Shown: positions 13,818 through 21,726 of the stretch, in pieces | Layout: each line of letters begins with the position of its first letter | Position numbering within the stretch: the stretch's first letter is position 1 | Origin: CAYRPN01 sp964426135 | GTDB lineage: Bacteria; Planctomycetota; Phycisphaerae; Phycisphaerales; Phycisphaeraceae | Assembly: GCA_964426135.1 (NCBI GenBank) | Contig: CAYRPN010000102.1 | Span: forward strand, 1 to 21,778 | Length of the DNA: 21,778 nt | Direction of reading: 5' to 3' | Notes under the pieces: generated by a model | What the model saw: only the letters and a program-made list of their open reading frames with translations | What the model was told of the DNA's origin: nothing | Databases searched by the model: none | Position numbers and translations under genes: made by a program

Positions 13818-15458
13818 TCACCGCGGCGGGGACTTGATCTCATACAGATGCAGTGAAGTGTCCGCAGTCGTGATGCGGTCCACCAGAATCGCCTTATCCG
13901 AGAGCCAGAAAAGCAGGAACTTCTCATCCTCGCGGCTTGGGCTCGACGGCTCATGGAAAATGAAGAACCAGACCCGACGCCCTTGCAGCGGGGCGATCTC
14001 GGACTGCATGTCGTTCCAATCTTTCAGCTTGACCCAGGCGGCCGGGGTAAGGGCCTGATCCCGGACCACGACGAACTTACCGCCGATCCACTGCTCGGTG
14101 TCGCCCAGTTCGAAGCGATGCCGGTAGAACGCCGCCATCTGGTGGGCCGCCCAGGAGGCGTGAACGACGTCGCCAGTTCTTTGATGTTCAGCCAGGTGGG
14201 CCAGGGCGTCGCGCACATCCGGTCGCTCGATGGATCGAATCCACTGCACCGCATTGAGCAGCGGATGCATCGCCAGCATCACCACAAGCCCGCCGACGAC
14301 AAGGCGACCGCGTCGGCCCGTCAAGTCGCACAGTCGATCCGCACCGGCTCCAATCAGGAGCAGCAGACCGGGAACGGCGAATAGAAGGAGGCGGCCGCCC
14401 CCCGCCATCGTGTGCTGCGAATGAACGGGAAACGGATATTTCTTCAGAACCACCGCCGCCAGCGCGACCACCAACGGCGCCAGCAGCATGACGGCGCCAG
14501 GCAGGCGACGCCAACTCGAAGCAACCCCAATCGCCGCGAGCACCACGGCAATGCCCGCAAACCGAAACCCCATGGGATGCGTGAAAAAGTCCAGCGGGAG
14601 CGTAACCAGGGTCGCCAGATCCTTGAGGCGTCTGGGCGGAAGCGGGAGGAACCCCCCTCGCGCGGTCCAGTAGTCGTTCAGGGCAGTGTCCGATGCACCT
14701 CCCCCGGCAATCACCAACAGGTAGTGCAGAAGGAAAGAGCCGGCGATCACTGCGCCTGCTGCCGCAACACCGGCGCTGGTGCGCAGGCCCGAGGGTGCGG
14801 ACCGGCTGGCGTACAGGACGCAGGCGAGAACACCGCAGGCGACGAACACGAATGGCAGACTCAGCCACATCAGCAATGCCCCGGCGCCGGTCAGCACAGC
14901 CAGGTCCCTGCTCTTCCAGCCGCCCTGCACCAGTCTGACGGAAAGCCAGAAGAAGACGCATGCGGCGGCCGCATCCACGCCATAGGGTTTGACCTCCTGA
15001 CAGTAGTAGATCAATGAATCGCCCACGGCGAACAGGGAAGTCGCGGCCAGTCTCCCCACGGGGCTCAGTACCCGCCGTCCCGTCGCATCCAATGCCAAAA
15101 GGCCCGCAATGCCGGCCAGCAGCGGGAACAATCGCAGCGCCTGCTCCGAAGGGCCCAGTATTTCAACGGCAAGGCGTTCGATCCAGAGGAATCCCGCCGG
15201 CGCGGCCTGGTGGTGCGCCAGCGGCTCGATCAGGCGAGCAAAGGAGCGATCGAGAATGTTGTCGGCGAGGACGGCTTCATCGATCCAGACGGGGCGATCA
15301 GCGGTGTATGCCCACACTCGAATCAACACGCCCGCCAGCAACACGACATGGGCGAAGTTCACCTTTCCCCAATTGGCGACGCCGACCGAGGGGCGCTCCA
15401 CGGAAATGGCGCGGCCTGGGCTGGAAACCTTGTCACTTGCCGCAGTCAGATCGTCCAC
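13818..15458 (-). CDS. GT39/ArnT-like membrane glycosyltransferase
   Basis: The 546-residue protein has many membrane helices to about residue 415 and a soluble tail. After the first helix (about 35-50) comes PVWIDEAVLADNI, with the acidic pair Asp60-Glu61 typical of the first periplasmic loop of GT-C enzymes. HHQAAPAGFLWIERL follows at about 82-96, similar to the mannosyl/arabinosyl transferase pattern. Such enzymes take sugars from polyprenyl-phosphate donors and glycosylate proteins, lipids or glycans outside the cytoplasmic membrane. It is divergently arranged with a GT2 gene (15739) of the class that makes such donors. The start is a GTG at 15458 with an AAAGGAA about ten bases upstream. 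Acceptor and sugar cannot be told. Confidence 0.88.
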   Translation of the reverse strand: MDDLTAASDKVSSPGRAISVERPSVGVANWGKVNFAHVVLLAGVLIRVWAYTADRPVWIDEAVLADNILDRSFARLIEPLAHHQAAPAGFLWIERLAVEILGPSEQALRLFPLLAGIAGLLALDATGRRVLSPVGRLAATSLFAVGDSLIYYCQEVKPYGVDAAAACVFFWLSVRLVQGGWKSRDLAVLTGAGALLMWLSLPFVFVACGVLACVLYASRSAPSGLRTSAGVAAAGAVIAGSFLLHYLLVIAGGGASDTALNDYWTARGGFLPLPPRRLKDLATLVTLPLDFFTHPMGFRFAGIAVVLAAIGVASSWRRLPGAVMLLAPLVVALAAVVLKKYPFPVHSQHTMAGGGRLLLFAVPGLLLLIGAGADRLCDLTGRRGRLVVGGLVVMLAMHPLLNAVQWIRSIERPDVRDALAHLAEHQRTGDVVHASWAAHQMAAFYRHRFELGDTEQWIGGKFVVVRDQALTPAAWVKLKDWNDMQSEIAPLQGRRVWFFIFHEPSSPSREDEKFLLFWLSDKAILVDRITTADTSLHLYEIKSPPR

Positions 15459-15510
15459 GCGAAAGCCGTTCCTTTCTTGGTGGCCTGATTCCAGGTGGCC
15501 GTGTTTAGCT

Positions 15511-15640
15511 TAGGAATGGAATCGAAATAACTTCCCGATTTAGCCGGCGGGCTTGCCCGCCGAGACGCCCTCGGCGGGCAAGCCCGCCGGCTAAATGGGG
15601 GACCGCCAATTCGCCAAGTTATTTCGGCTCTGTTCCTTAT
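15511..15640 (-). repeat. TTTAGC-type inverted repeat, copy b, with outer arms
   Basis: The core is at 15539-15600: two arms with GGCGGGC-TT-GCCCGCC stems and TTTAGCC ends, the reverse complement of 856-922. An outer inverted pair, CGAAATAACTT (15523-15533) and AAGTTATTTCG (15617-15627), surrounds it; the pairing partly extends outward (TTAGGAATGGA facing GTTCCTTA). It lies in the divergent region between the GT39 and GT2 genes and so may lie in both leader transcripts. Confidence 0.88.
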
Positions 15641-15738
15641 CGGCTGGAGAGAGCCATGCATTCGTACAACCTCCCATTGCAACCTCCGCGCTCATTTGTG
15701 TCGATAGATCCGATTACCTCAGCCACCAGGAGTCCGTC

Positions 15739-16434
15739 ATGCGCTTATCGGTCGTCATTCCGGCCTACAACGAGGAACACACGATTGAGGAGGTTGTCCG
15801 CCGCGTGCAGGCTGTTGAAATTGAGAAGGAACTTGTCATCGTCAACGACAAGTCCACTGACGGCACCGGGAGTAAAATTGACGCGCTGGCCAAGCAGTAC
15901 GACAACATCCGCGTCCTGCATCACGCAACGAACCAAGGCAAGGGTGCCGCGCTTCGCACTGGCATCGCCGCTGCCACAGGCGACCTGGTCATCGTGCAGG
16001 ACGCCGATCTGGAGTACGACCCGGCGGAGTATCCCAAGCTCATCAATCCGATCATCAAGGGCAATGCCGACGTGGTGTTCGGATCCCGCTTCATCGGAGG
16101 CGATTCGCATCGCGTGCTGTACTTCTGGCACTCGCTGGGCAACCGGTTCCTGACGCTCTTGTCCAACATGTTCACCAACCTGAATCTGACCGACATGGAA
16201 GTCTGTTACAAGGTTTTCAAACGGGAGATCATTCACAAGATCCACATCCGGGAGAACCGATTCGGATTCGAGCCGGAGATCACCGCCAAGGTCGCCCGTC
16301 AGCGCTGCCGCATCTACGAGGTCGGCGTCTCCTACGCCGGCCGCACCTACGAGGAAGGCAAGAAGATCGGCTGGAAAGACGGCATCCGCGCGATCTGGTG
16401 CATCCTCAAATACAACCTGTGGTCCAGGAAGTAA
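15739..16434 (+). CDS. Family 2 glycosyltransferase, polyprenyl-phosphate sugar synthase-like
   Basis: The 231-residue protein is a single GT-A domain. It starts MRLSVVIPAYNEE, has NDKSTDGT at about 36-43, and the DxD-type metal site QDADLEYDP at 87-95. The run GSRFIGG, LTDMEVCYKVFKRE (about 150-163) and FGFEPEITAKVA (about 175-186) is typical of the DPM1/DPMS-like branch that transfers a sugar from a nucleotide donor to a polyprenyl phosphate. There is no C-terminal membrane anchor. The ATG at 15739 has AGGAG six bases upstream, which decides it over longer frames. It is divergent from the GT39 gene, so the two could form a donor-plus-transferase pair (inference). Confidence 0.9.
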   Translation: MRLSVVIPAYNEEHTIEEVVRRVQAVEIEKELVIVNDKSTDGTGSKIDALAKQYDNIRVLHHATNQGKGAALRTGIAAATGDLVIVQDADLEYDPAEYPKLINPIIKGNADVVFGSRFIGGDSHRVLYFWHSLGNRFLTLLSNMFTNLNLTDMEVCYKVFKREIIHKIHIRENRFGFEPEITAKVARQRCRIYEVGVSYAGRTYEEGKKIGWKDGIRAIWCILKYNLWSRK

Positions 16435-16670
16435 CGTTGTGGCGCGGCGAAAGCACTCGCGGCTTCCGTCCCCTCGTTCTTGAGGTCTGCCCGGGAGCCG
16501 GAGTCCATCCGACCCGAGCCGTAACGCAAGCGAACAGTGGCACCCCGTTGAACTGAACACCAGCACATCATCACTCGAGTTTCATCCGAGAATCTCATCG
16601 AGCGAGCATATCGGCACCGAGCTTTCGCCGACCCGACGCGCCCCCCTGCGACAAACCGCCGCCGTCGTTT

Positions 16671-16698
16671 TTCAACGTCGCATGCCGGTTGCTACAAT
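16671..16698 (+). promoter_or_regulatory. Candidate promoter for nuoH
   Basis: A -10-like TACAAT (16693-16698, five of six to consensus) is preceded 16 bases upstream by a poor -35, TTCAAC. If used, the leader would be about 135 bases and would include the palindromic arm and heptamer array. Confidence 0.25.
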
Positions 16699-16731
16699 CC
16701 CGCCCTGCCTGGGAGGTGGACGTCGCTGCGC

Positions 16732-16756
16732 GGCGGGCAAGGCCCGCCGGCTAAAC
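16732..16756 (-). repeat. Single TTTAGC-type palindromic arm
   Basis: The stem GGCGGGC-AAG-GCCCGCC (16732-16748) is followed by GGCTAAAC. It has the same stem as the inverted repeats at 856 and 15539, but one extra loop base and no partner arm. Confidence 0.75.
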
Positions 16757-16775
16757 GCCGAGGCACGGGCCTGGT

Positions 16776-16810
16776 GGCTCACGGCTGATGGCTCAAGGTT
16801 GATGGCTTCA
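16776..16810. repeat. 7-bp tandem array (GGCTNAN) before nuoH
   Basis: Five 7-bp units: GGCTCAC, GGCTGAT, GGCTCAA, GGTTGAT and GGCTTCA. This is a degenerate relative of the GGCTAAC array at 63-104. It lies 31 bp before the nuoH ATG, within its likely leader. Confidence 0.75.
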
Positions 16811-16841
16811 CGCTCCCCGCTCTCTCCGTTCGAGGACTGAC

Positions 16842-18590
16842 ATGATCGACTACCTGGCTGGCGGAAACATCTTCCTTGTCATCGCGATCAAGCTGGCGAT
16901 CTGCGGCGGCGTCTACCTCGCCGCCCTGAGCGTCATCGTCATGTTCTCCATCTGGTGGGAACGCAAAGTCGCCGGCCACATCCAGTCCCGCGTCGGCCCC
17001 ATGCACGTGGGCCTGTGGCACGGCTGGGCCCAGTCCCTGGCCGACGGCGTCAAGCTCATCTTCAAGGAAGACCTCGTCCCCGGCGGTGCCGATTCCTTCC
17101 TCTTCCGACTCGCCCCGTACATCGCCTTCGCCCCGGTTTTCGCCGCGATGGTCGCGCTGCCCTTCGGTCCGCAATTCATCTTTGAAGACGGCCTGAACAT
17201 CGGCGTGCTCTACGTGCTCGCGTTCCTCGCCGTGGAAATCATGGCGGTCATCCTCGCCGGCTGGGCCTCCAACTCGAAGTGGTCCATCTACGGCGCCATG
17301 CGCGAAGCCTGCCAGATGGTCAGCTACGAAATCCCCCTCGCCTGCGCCATCCTCACCGGCGTCCTCGTCGCCGGCACGCTGGACATGGTCGAACTCGGCT
17401 ATCTCCAGGCCGGCGGCATGCACGAGTGGATCATCTTCCACAGCCCGTTCGTCTTCATCGCCTTCATCGTCTACTTCATCGCCAGCCTCGCCTCCAACAA
17501 GCGCGCCCCCTTCGATCTGCCCGAATCCGAAAGCGAACTGGTCGCCGGTTTCCACACCGAATACTCGGGCCTGCGCTGGAGCTTCTTCTTTTTCGCCGAG
17601 TACGGCGCGATGTTCATCGTGGGCGTGATCCAGGCGGCGCTCTTCATGGGCGGATGGAACAGCCCCTTCGGCAGCGCGGACCCGGTGTACATGGCGATCG
17701 GTTACGACGTGCAGGCCGCCGCCCAGGCGTTCTACAGCGGCGCGATCGACTCGGCCGTCACCTTCGACGCCAAGGCCGCCGCCATCAATGCGGTCACCGG
17801 AACCGAAGGCCACCTGACCGGCCTGGGGCTGGTGCTGGTGAATCTCTACGGCGTGTTCTGGATCGTCGCCAAGGCGATGACCGTGATCTGGATTCAGATC
17901 TGGCTCCGCTGGACGCTGCCGCGCATCCGCATCGACCAGGTGCTGCACGTGTGCATCAAGGTGCTGCTGCCCATCGGCCTGGTGACGCTGATCGGCACGG
18001 CGGTGTGGATCGCGCTCGTGCCGCAGCCCGAGCCGGGCTACATCAGCGGAAGCAATGCCCCGGTGACGCTCAGCGCCAAGTACGACGCCAAAGGCTATGC
18101 GAAGATCACTCTCGATCCGGCGACACTGACCGGCGACAAGGTCACCGCAGCCAGGCTCATGTCCGCGGCAGGCGAAGCGGATGTGTACGTCGTGGATGGC
18201 GAGAGCAAACATTTCCTGCGCGTTGGCTCCGGCTACACTCTGGGCGACAAGAAAACAGAACTGCTCGTTGCCGCGCCCTGGGCTGATTCGACCAAGCCTG
18301 AAAAGGCAGCGGACGAAGCGGTTATTTCACTGGCCGGCGCGTTCCCGATCCAGCGCACGGGACACCTGCTTTCACACACGCCCTGGCTTCAGGCGGGGGT
18401 GCAGGTGATCCTCATGCTCGTGTTCATTGCGGTGTGCGCCGGCTGCGTGGCGATCATGGCGGCAGGCTGGATGGGCATCCTGTTCAAGGACAAGAACCAG
18501 CCGCGGAAAACGCTCTTCGACGACATCATGCCTGTGGGCGATTCGGTGGCGTTTACGACGGGCGAACCGGTGGAAGCGAAGGCCGGGTGA
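16842..18590 (+). CDS. nuoH: NADH-quinone oxidoreductase subunit H (enlarged)
   Basis: The protein is the complex I membrane subunit at the junction with the hydrophilic arm and the quinone site. Landmarks include SRVGPMHVG and LADGVKLIFKEDLVP (about 49-80), WSIYGAMREACQMVSYEIPLA (about 147-167) and RAPFDLPESESELVAGFHTEYSG (about 221-243), all conserved in NuoH. At 582 residues it is far longer than the usual 320-350. The extra length is an insert at about 278-330, a soluble segment at about 395-510, and an additional membrane helix at about 517-542. The ATG has GAGGA five bases upstream. No other nuo gene lies in the window; downstream is a convergent gene only one base away. Confidence 0.95.
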   Translation: MIDYLAGGNIFLVIAIKLAICGGVYLAALSVIVMFSIWWERKVAGHIQSRVGPMHVGLWHGWAQSLADGVKLIFKEDLVPGGADSFLFRLAPYIAFAPVFAAMVALPFGPQFIFEDGLNIGVLYVLAFLAVEIMAVILAGWASNSKWSIYGAMREACQMVSYEIPLACAILTGVLVAGTLDMVELGYLQAGGMHEWIIFHSPFVFIAFIVYFIASLASNKRAPFDLPESESELVAGFHTEYSGLRWSFFFFAEYGAMFIVGVIQAALFMGGWNSPFGSADPVYMAIGYDVQAAAQAFYSGAIDSAVTFDAKAAAINAVTGTEGHLTGLGLVLVNLYGVFWIVAKAMTVIWIQIWLRWTLPRIRIDQVLHVCIKVLLPIGLVTLIGTAVWIALVPQPEPGYISGSNAPVTLSAKYDAKGYAKITLDPATLTGDKVTAARLMSAAGEADVYVVDGESKHFLRVGSGYTLGDKKTELLVAAPWADSTKPEKAADEAVISLAGAFPIQRTGHLLSHTPWLQAGVQVILMLVFIAVCAGCVAIMAAGWMGILFKDKNQPRKTLFDDIMPVGDSVAFTTGEPVEAKAG

Positions 18591-18591
18591 T

Positions 18592-19761
18592 TCACTTCAC
18601 CTTCCCATCCTTCTTCGCATTCTCCTCATCCCTTCGCGCCGCGGTCCGTTCCGCCGCCAGGGCGTCGCGGTAGCGGCGGTCCCAGATATCCACATCGCGG
18701 CGCAGGCGCGTCTCGACCGCGTCGAGGTTTCGCTGGTTCTGCGCCAACTGGTCCAGGTCGCGTGAAATCTGCGCGATGTCCTTCGCAGCCATGTCCATCG
18801 CCACATCGGTCGCGGCGAGTTCCTGCTTCATCCGGGCGGCCGCGATCTTCGAATCCTCGATGGAACGTCGGGTGTCCGCCAGCGCTGTCTCCGTGCGCTT
18901 TGCGTCGGCGATGAGCAGTTCCAGCGCTCGCTTCGCCGCATCCACGCGCTGCTGCGATTCGGCCACATCGCTCTGCGCCGGCAGCGCGCCGCGAAAATCC
19001 TCCACGAGTGACTTGAACTCGAAGTCCGCCCGCTTCTGCCCCGCCTTTGCACTGGTCAGCGCTTCGTCGATCGCCAATGCATCGATCTCCATGCGGGTGT
19101 ACGTCTTTTCGGTATCGATGACCGCCTGGGCGCCGGCTGCGCGCTCACCGGCGGTGACGGATTCGTCGGCTCGAATCAGAACCATGCGCTTCCTGGACTC
19201 TTCATGCTTCGCCACAGCCGCCACGTAAGCGGGTGAGCTCCGCACCCGGTCGACGACCGCCTTGTGCGCCGCCGTCGTCGCCGCGACTGCGGCTTCGGCG
19301 GCGGCCTTGGCACGCTGGAACGGCAAGCTCGCCTCCAGGGCCGCGACGTGCCTGCGGATCACCTGATCCAGCACGCCCTGCACCAGCGAAAGCTTGTCGC
19401 CCGCGTCCTTCAGCGGCAACCGCTTCGACGCCAGGGCGTCGGCGTATTTCTTCTCGTCATCACCCAGCCGGCGCAACCGATCCTCTTCATCGCGGATTTT
19501 TCCCGGCAGATCGCGCTTGGCGTCCCGCAACCGATCCAACGTGCGGTCGATCTCGCGCTGCTTGTCGCGCAGCCGATCCATCTCGCGGGAGATGCGGTCG
19601 CGATCGGCATCGAGATTGCGCAGAGCGCGATCCGCGTCGTCAAACGAACGACGCACCGAGGCGGTGTACCGCCGGGCACGGTCCAGTTCCGGGCCGGCGA
19701 CGGAAATCGTGGCGGCGACAGCGATGACGAACAGAGAAAGGACGGCGTGAAGGCGGCGCAT
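18592..19761 (-). CDS. Exported coiled-coil protein of unknown function
   Basis: The 389-residue protein has a signal peptide (RRLHAVLSLFVIAVAATISV, about 2-21, cleavage near AGPEL) and then an almost unbroken set of charged heptad-like helices. The first coiled coil spans about 25-115, with runs such as RDRISREMDRLRDKQREID. More follow at about 140-200 and 220-375. No catalytic motif is visible. The role may be structural or envelope-associated; no family is recognised. I start it at the ATG at 19761, with GGAG seven bases upstream. The frame stays open further, but that part lies antisense to the methyltransferase gene. The C terminus is one base from the nuoH stop, convergent. Confidence 0.82.
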   Translation of the reverse strand: MRRLHAVLSLFVIAVAATISVAGPELDRARRYTASVRRSFDDADRALRNLDADRDRISREMDRLRDKQREIDRTLDRLRDAKRDLPGKIRDEEDRLRRLGDDEKKYADALASKRLPLKDAGDKLSLVQGVLDQVIRRHVAALEASLPFQRAKAAAEAAVAATTAAHKAVVDRVRSSPAYVAAVAKHEESRKRMVLIRADESVTAGERAAGAQAVIDTEKTYTRMEIDALAIDEALTSAKAGQKRADFEFKSLVEDFRGALPAQSDVAESQQRVDAAKRALELLIADAKRTETALADTRRSIEDSKIAAARMKQELAATDVAMDMAAKDIAQISRDLDQLAQNQRNLDAVETRLRRDVDIWDRRYRDALAAERTAARRDEENAKKDGKVK

Positions 19762-19896
19762 AGGCAGGCTCCTTCGGCTGAAGGCTCGACGCGCGGCGGG
19801 GGAATTGCCGATAACCAGCGTATCGCGGAAACCGGCGATTCGACTCATTGTACGCATGCGTGCAATCGCGGGTTCGGCCAAAACACGGACATCACC

Positions 19897-20688
19897 ATGA
19901 CCACCGCCACGGCTCCATCCCGCGCTTTCGACGGCTTCCGCAAGACCGGCCTCGATTCCTCGATCGAGGACAAGATCGCCGCACACTGCGAACGCTTCGG
20001 CATCGATCCGCTCACGGCCGTCACGCACTTCGCCGTGCTGATCCGCAGGCAGAATCTCAAGCGGTTCCTCGCTCATGCGGAACTCTTCAAACTCACGCTC
20101 GACGTGCCCGGCGACATCGCGGAGGTGGGCGTCTTCCGCGGCCTGGGCCTGATGACCTGGGCGAATCTGCTGGAAAGCTACTGCGTGGGCGATCGCACCA
20201 AAATGGTTTACGGCTTCGACAACTGGCAGGGTTTCACCGAACTGGCCCCAGAGGACGGCGCGAAGGTCGGCGAGGTGCAGAAGCACGTGGGCGGATTTTC
20301 GCCGGGGCAGTACAAGGAAGAACTGGAGGCGGCGATCGCGATCTTCGACGCGGATCGGTTCATTCCGTGGAAGCCGCGGGTGAAGCTGATCGAAGGGCAC
20401 GTCGAGGAAACCGCGGGCCGCTTCGTGACGGAGAACCCGGGCGTGCGGTTCTCGCTGGTGCATCTGGACTGCGATCTGTACAAACCGACCAAGGCGGCGA
20501 TCGAGGCGTTCTGGCCGCGACTGTCGCGCGGGGGCGTGATGATTTTCGATGAATATTCGATCAAAGACTGGCCCGGCGAGACGCAGGCGGTCGATGAATA
20601 TTTCGCGGGAATCCCGGCGAGCGAGCGGCCACGCATCCGCAAGCTTCCCTGGACCAACGCGCCGGCGGGGTATGTCGTGAAAGAGTGA
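19897..20688 (+). CDS. TylF/MycF-type SAM-dependent O-methyltransferase
   Basis: The 263-residue protein has a class I methyltransferase fold. Motif I is GDIAEVGVFRGLG (about 72-84). YGFDNWQGF (105-113) supplies the acidic residue for SAM. HLDCDLYKPT (189-198) and FDEYSIKDWPG (217-227) give the Asp/Glu residues that bind a divalent metal in TylF, MycF and NovP, which methylate sugar hydroxyls on natural products. Here the acceptor is unknown; a cell-surface or small-molecule sugar is possible. I use the ATG at 19897 because the upstream frame overlaps the divergent coiled-coil gene. It is followed, same strand, by the dioxygenase gene after 203 bp containing a heptamer inverted repeat. Confidence 0.85.
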   Translation: MTTATAPSRAFDGFRKTGLDSSIEDKIAAHCERFGIDPLTAVTHFAVLIRRQNLKRFLAHAELFKLTLDVPGDIAEVGVFRGLGLMTWANLLESYCVGDRTKMVYGFDNWQGFTELAPEDGAKVGEVQKHVGGFSPGQYKEELEAAIAIFDADRFIPWKPRVKLIEGHVEETAGRFVTENPGVRFSLVHLDCDLYKPTKAAIEAFWPRLSRGGVMIFDEYSIKDWPGETQAVDEYFAGIPASERPRIRKLPWTNAPAGYVVKE

Positions 20689-20744
20689 TGGGCGGGCAAA
20701 GGCATAGATTGGACGCACTCGAAGTCTGAACGGTTGACAATCAA

Positions 20745-20844
20745 GCGAATGTCGAATGTCGAGTTTCTAATGTCTATCAACGGGCACGGACGGTCGCCTC
20801 TCTGCCCAACCGATAGATATTCGACACTAGACACTCGACATTAA
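20745..20844. repeat. 7-bp-period inverted repeat pair
   Basis: The left arm (20745-20779) has five 7-bp units: GCGAATG, TCGAATG, TCGAGTT, TCTAATG and TCTATCA. The right arm (20810-20844), read on the minus strand, has units in the same style and order (for example TTAATGT, CGAGTGT, CGAATAT). The arms can pair imperfectly around a loop of about 30 bp. It lies between the methyltransferase and dioxygenase genes. Confidence 0.75.
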
Positions 20845-20891
20845 ACAATTGCCTTGGATCGTCGCTCGCCCACCCACCACCAGAGCCTCCC

Positions 20892-21689
20892 ATGACCGAC
20901 CTCTCCTTCTTCCACCAGAACGGCTACCAGGTTCTCCGCGATGTGATCGATGTGAACGTCGCCAAGAATCTGCTGGCGTTTCTCTCATCCGATGCCGACG
21001 ACGCGCTGACGCTGCTCATGGCGGATTTGCGCTGCAACGGCATCGGGGCCCTGTGCCAGCGCATCGACGATGCCGCACGCAAGCCCGATTTCGAGGCGAT
21101 TCCCAAGGACCAGCGCATGGTCATGAGCGGGCACTTCCCGCTGGAGACCCGCCTGTCGCGCACGCTCTGGCAGATACCGAAACTGGACAGCGTGCGGGAA
21201 GTGCTGCGGGCGGCGCTGGGGCACGACGAACTATTCATGCACATGCCGCCCACCGCGCGGTTCGTGCTGCCGGGCAACAAGCACGCCGGCGTGCCGGCGC
21301 ATCAGGACACCAGCTACAACAAGCACATGACCGATTTCGTCACGCTCTGGGTGCCCCTGACCCGCATCGACGAACGCTGCGGCGGCGTGGCGGTTTTCGA
21401 AGGCAGCGGCCAGCCCGTGGAACTGCTCGAAGACCGCGAGCAGAAATTCTGGCTCAAGGGCGTGCCCACCGATGGCTTCAACAAAGTCCACTGCACGATG
21501 GACATCGGCGACGCGCTGCTGCTGAACAAGTGGATCATCCACGAGTCCGTGCCCAACACCAGCAACCGCATCCGCTATTCCATCGACACCCGTTACTTCA
21601 GCGGCCGGGAGCAGTCGAGCAAGCACCTGCTGGACATGCAGACCTGGCGCGTGATCGAGCCGGGCGTAAAGCAGCCGGCGGCGGCGTGA
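20892..21689 (+). CDS. Phytanoyl-CoA dioxygenase (PhyH) family oxygenase
   Basis: The 265-residue protein is the normal size for PhyH-type Fe(II)/2-oxoglutarate oxygenases. The metal triad is visible: His137 and Asp139 in PAHQDTSYN, and His217 in KWIIHESVPN. An arginine shortly after (NRIRYSIDTRYF, Arg226 or Arg228) would bind 2-oxoglutarate. The N terminus (FFHQNGYQVLRDVID) is typical. Such enzymes hydroxylate or otherwise oxidise varied small molecules; the substrate cannot be inferred. Its neighbour is a TylF-like methyltransferase in the same orientation, which suggests possible cooperation in tailoring a sugar or secondary metabolite. No strong ribosome site precedes the ATG. The gene ends before the terminal repeat. 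Confidence 0.88.
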   Translation: MTDLSFFHQNGYQVLRDVIDVNVAKNLLAFLSSDADDALTLLMADLRCNGIGALCQRIDDAARKPDFEAIPKDQRMVMSGHFPLETRLSRTLWQIPKLDSVREVLRAALGHDELFMHMPPTARFVLPGNKHAGVPAHQDTSYNKHMTDFVTLWVPLTRIDERCGGVAVFEGSGQPVELLEDREQKFWLKGVPTDGFNKVHCTMDIGDALLLNKWIIHESVPNTSNRIRYSIDTRYFSGREQSSKHLLDMQTWRVIEPGVKQPAAA

Positions 21690-21726
21690 GCGGTCGATTC
21701 ACGGCGAGATTCCGCATTGTTCTTCG

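Larger units (their letters stand above)
16435..16841. other. Intergenic leader region of nuoH
   Basis: I see no gene in these 407 bp. From left to right it holds unremarkable sequence to about 16670, a weak promoter candidate (16671-16698), a lone TTTAGC-type palindromic arm (16732-16756), a heptamer array (16776-16810) and the nuoH ribosome site GAGGA (about 16832). Confidence 0.6.

Noticed and set aside
16779..18212. 477-residue minus-strand frame
   Set aside because: It lies fully antisense to nuoH, which has clear conserved motifs. The frame is His/Asp/Glu-rich in the manner of an antisense artefact.
19762..20718. N-terminal extension of the coiled-coil gene to 708 residues
   Set aside because: This part is antisense to the methyltransferase gene; the ATG at 19761 has a ribosome site followed by a signal peptide.
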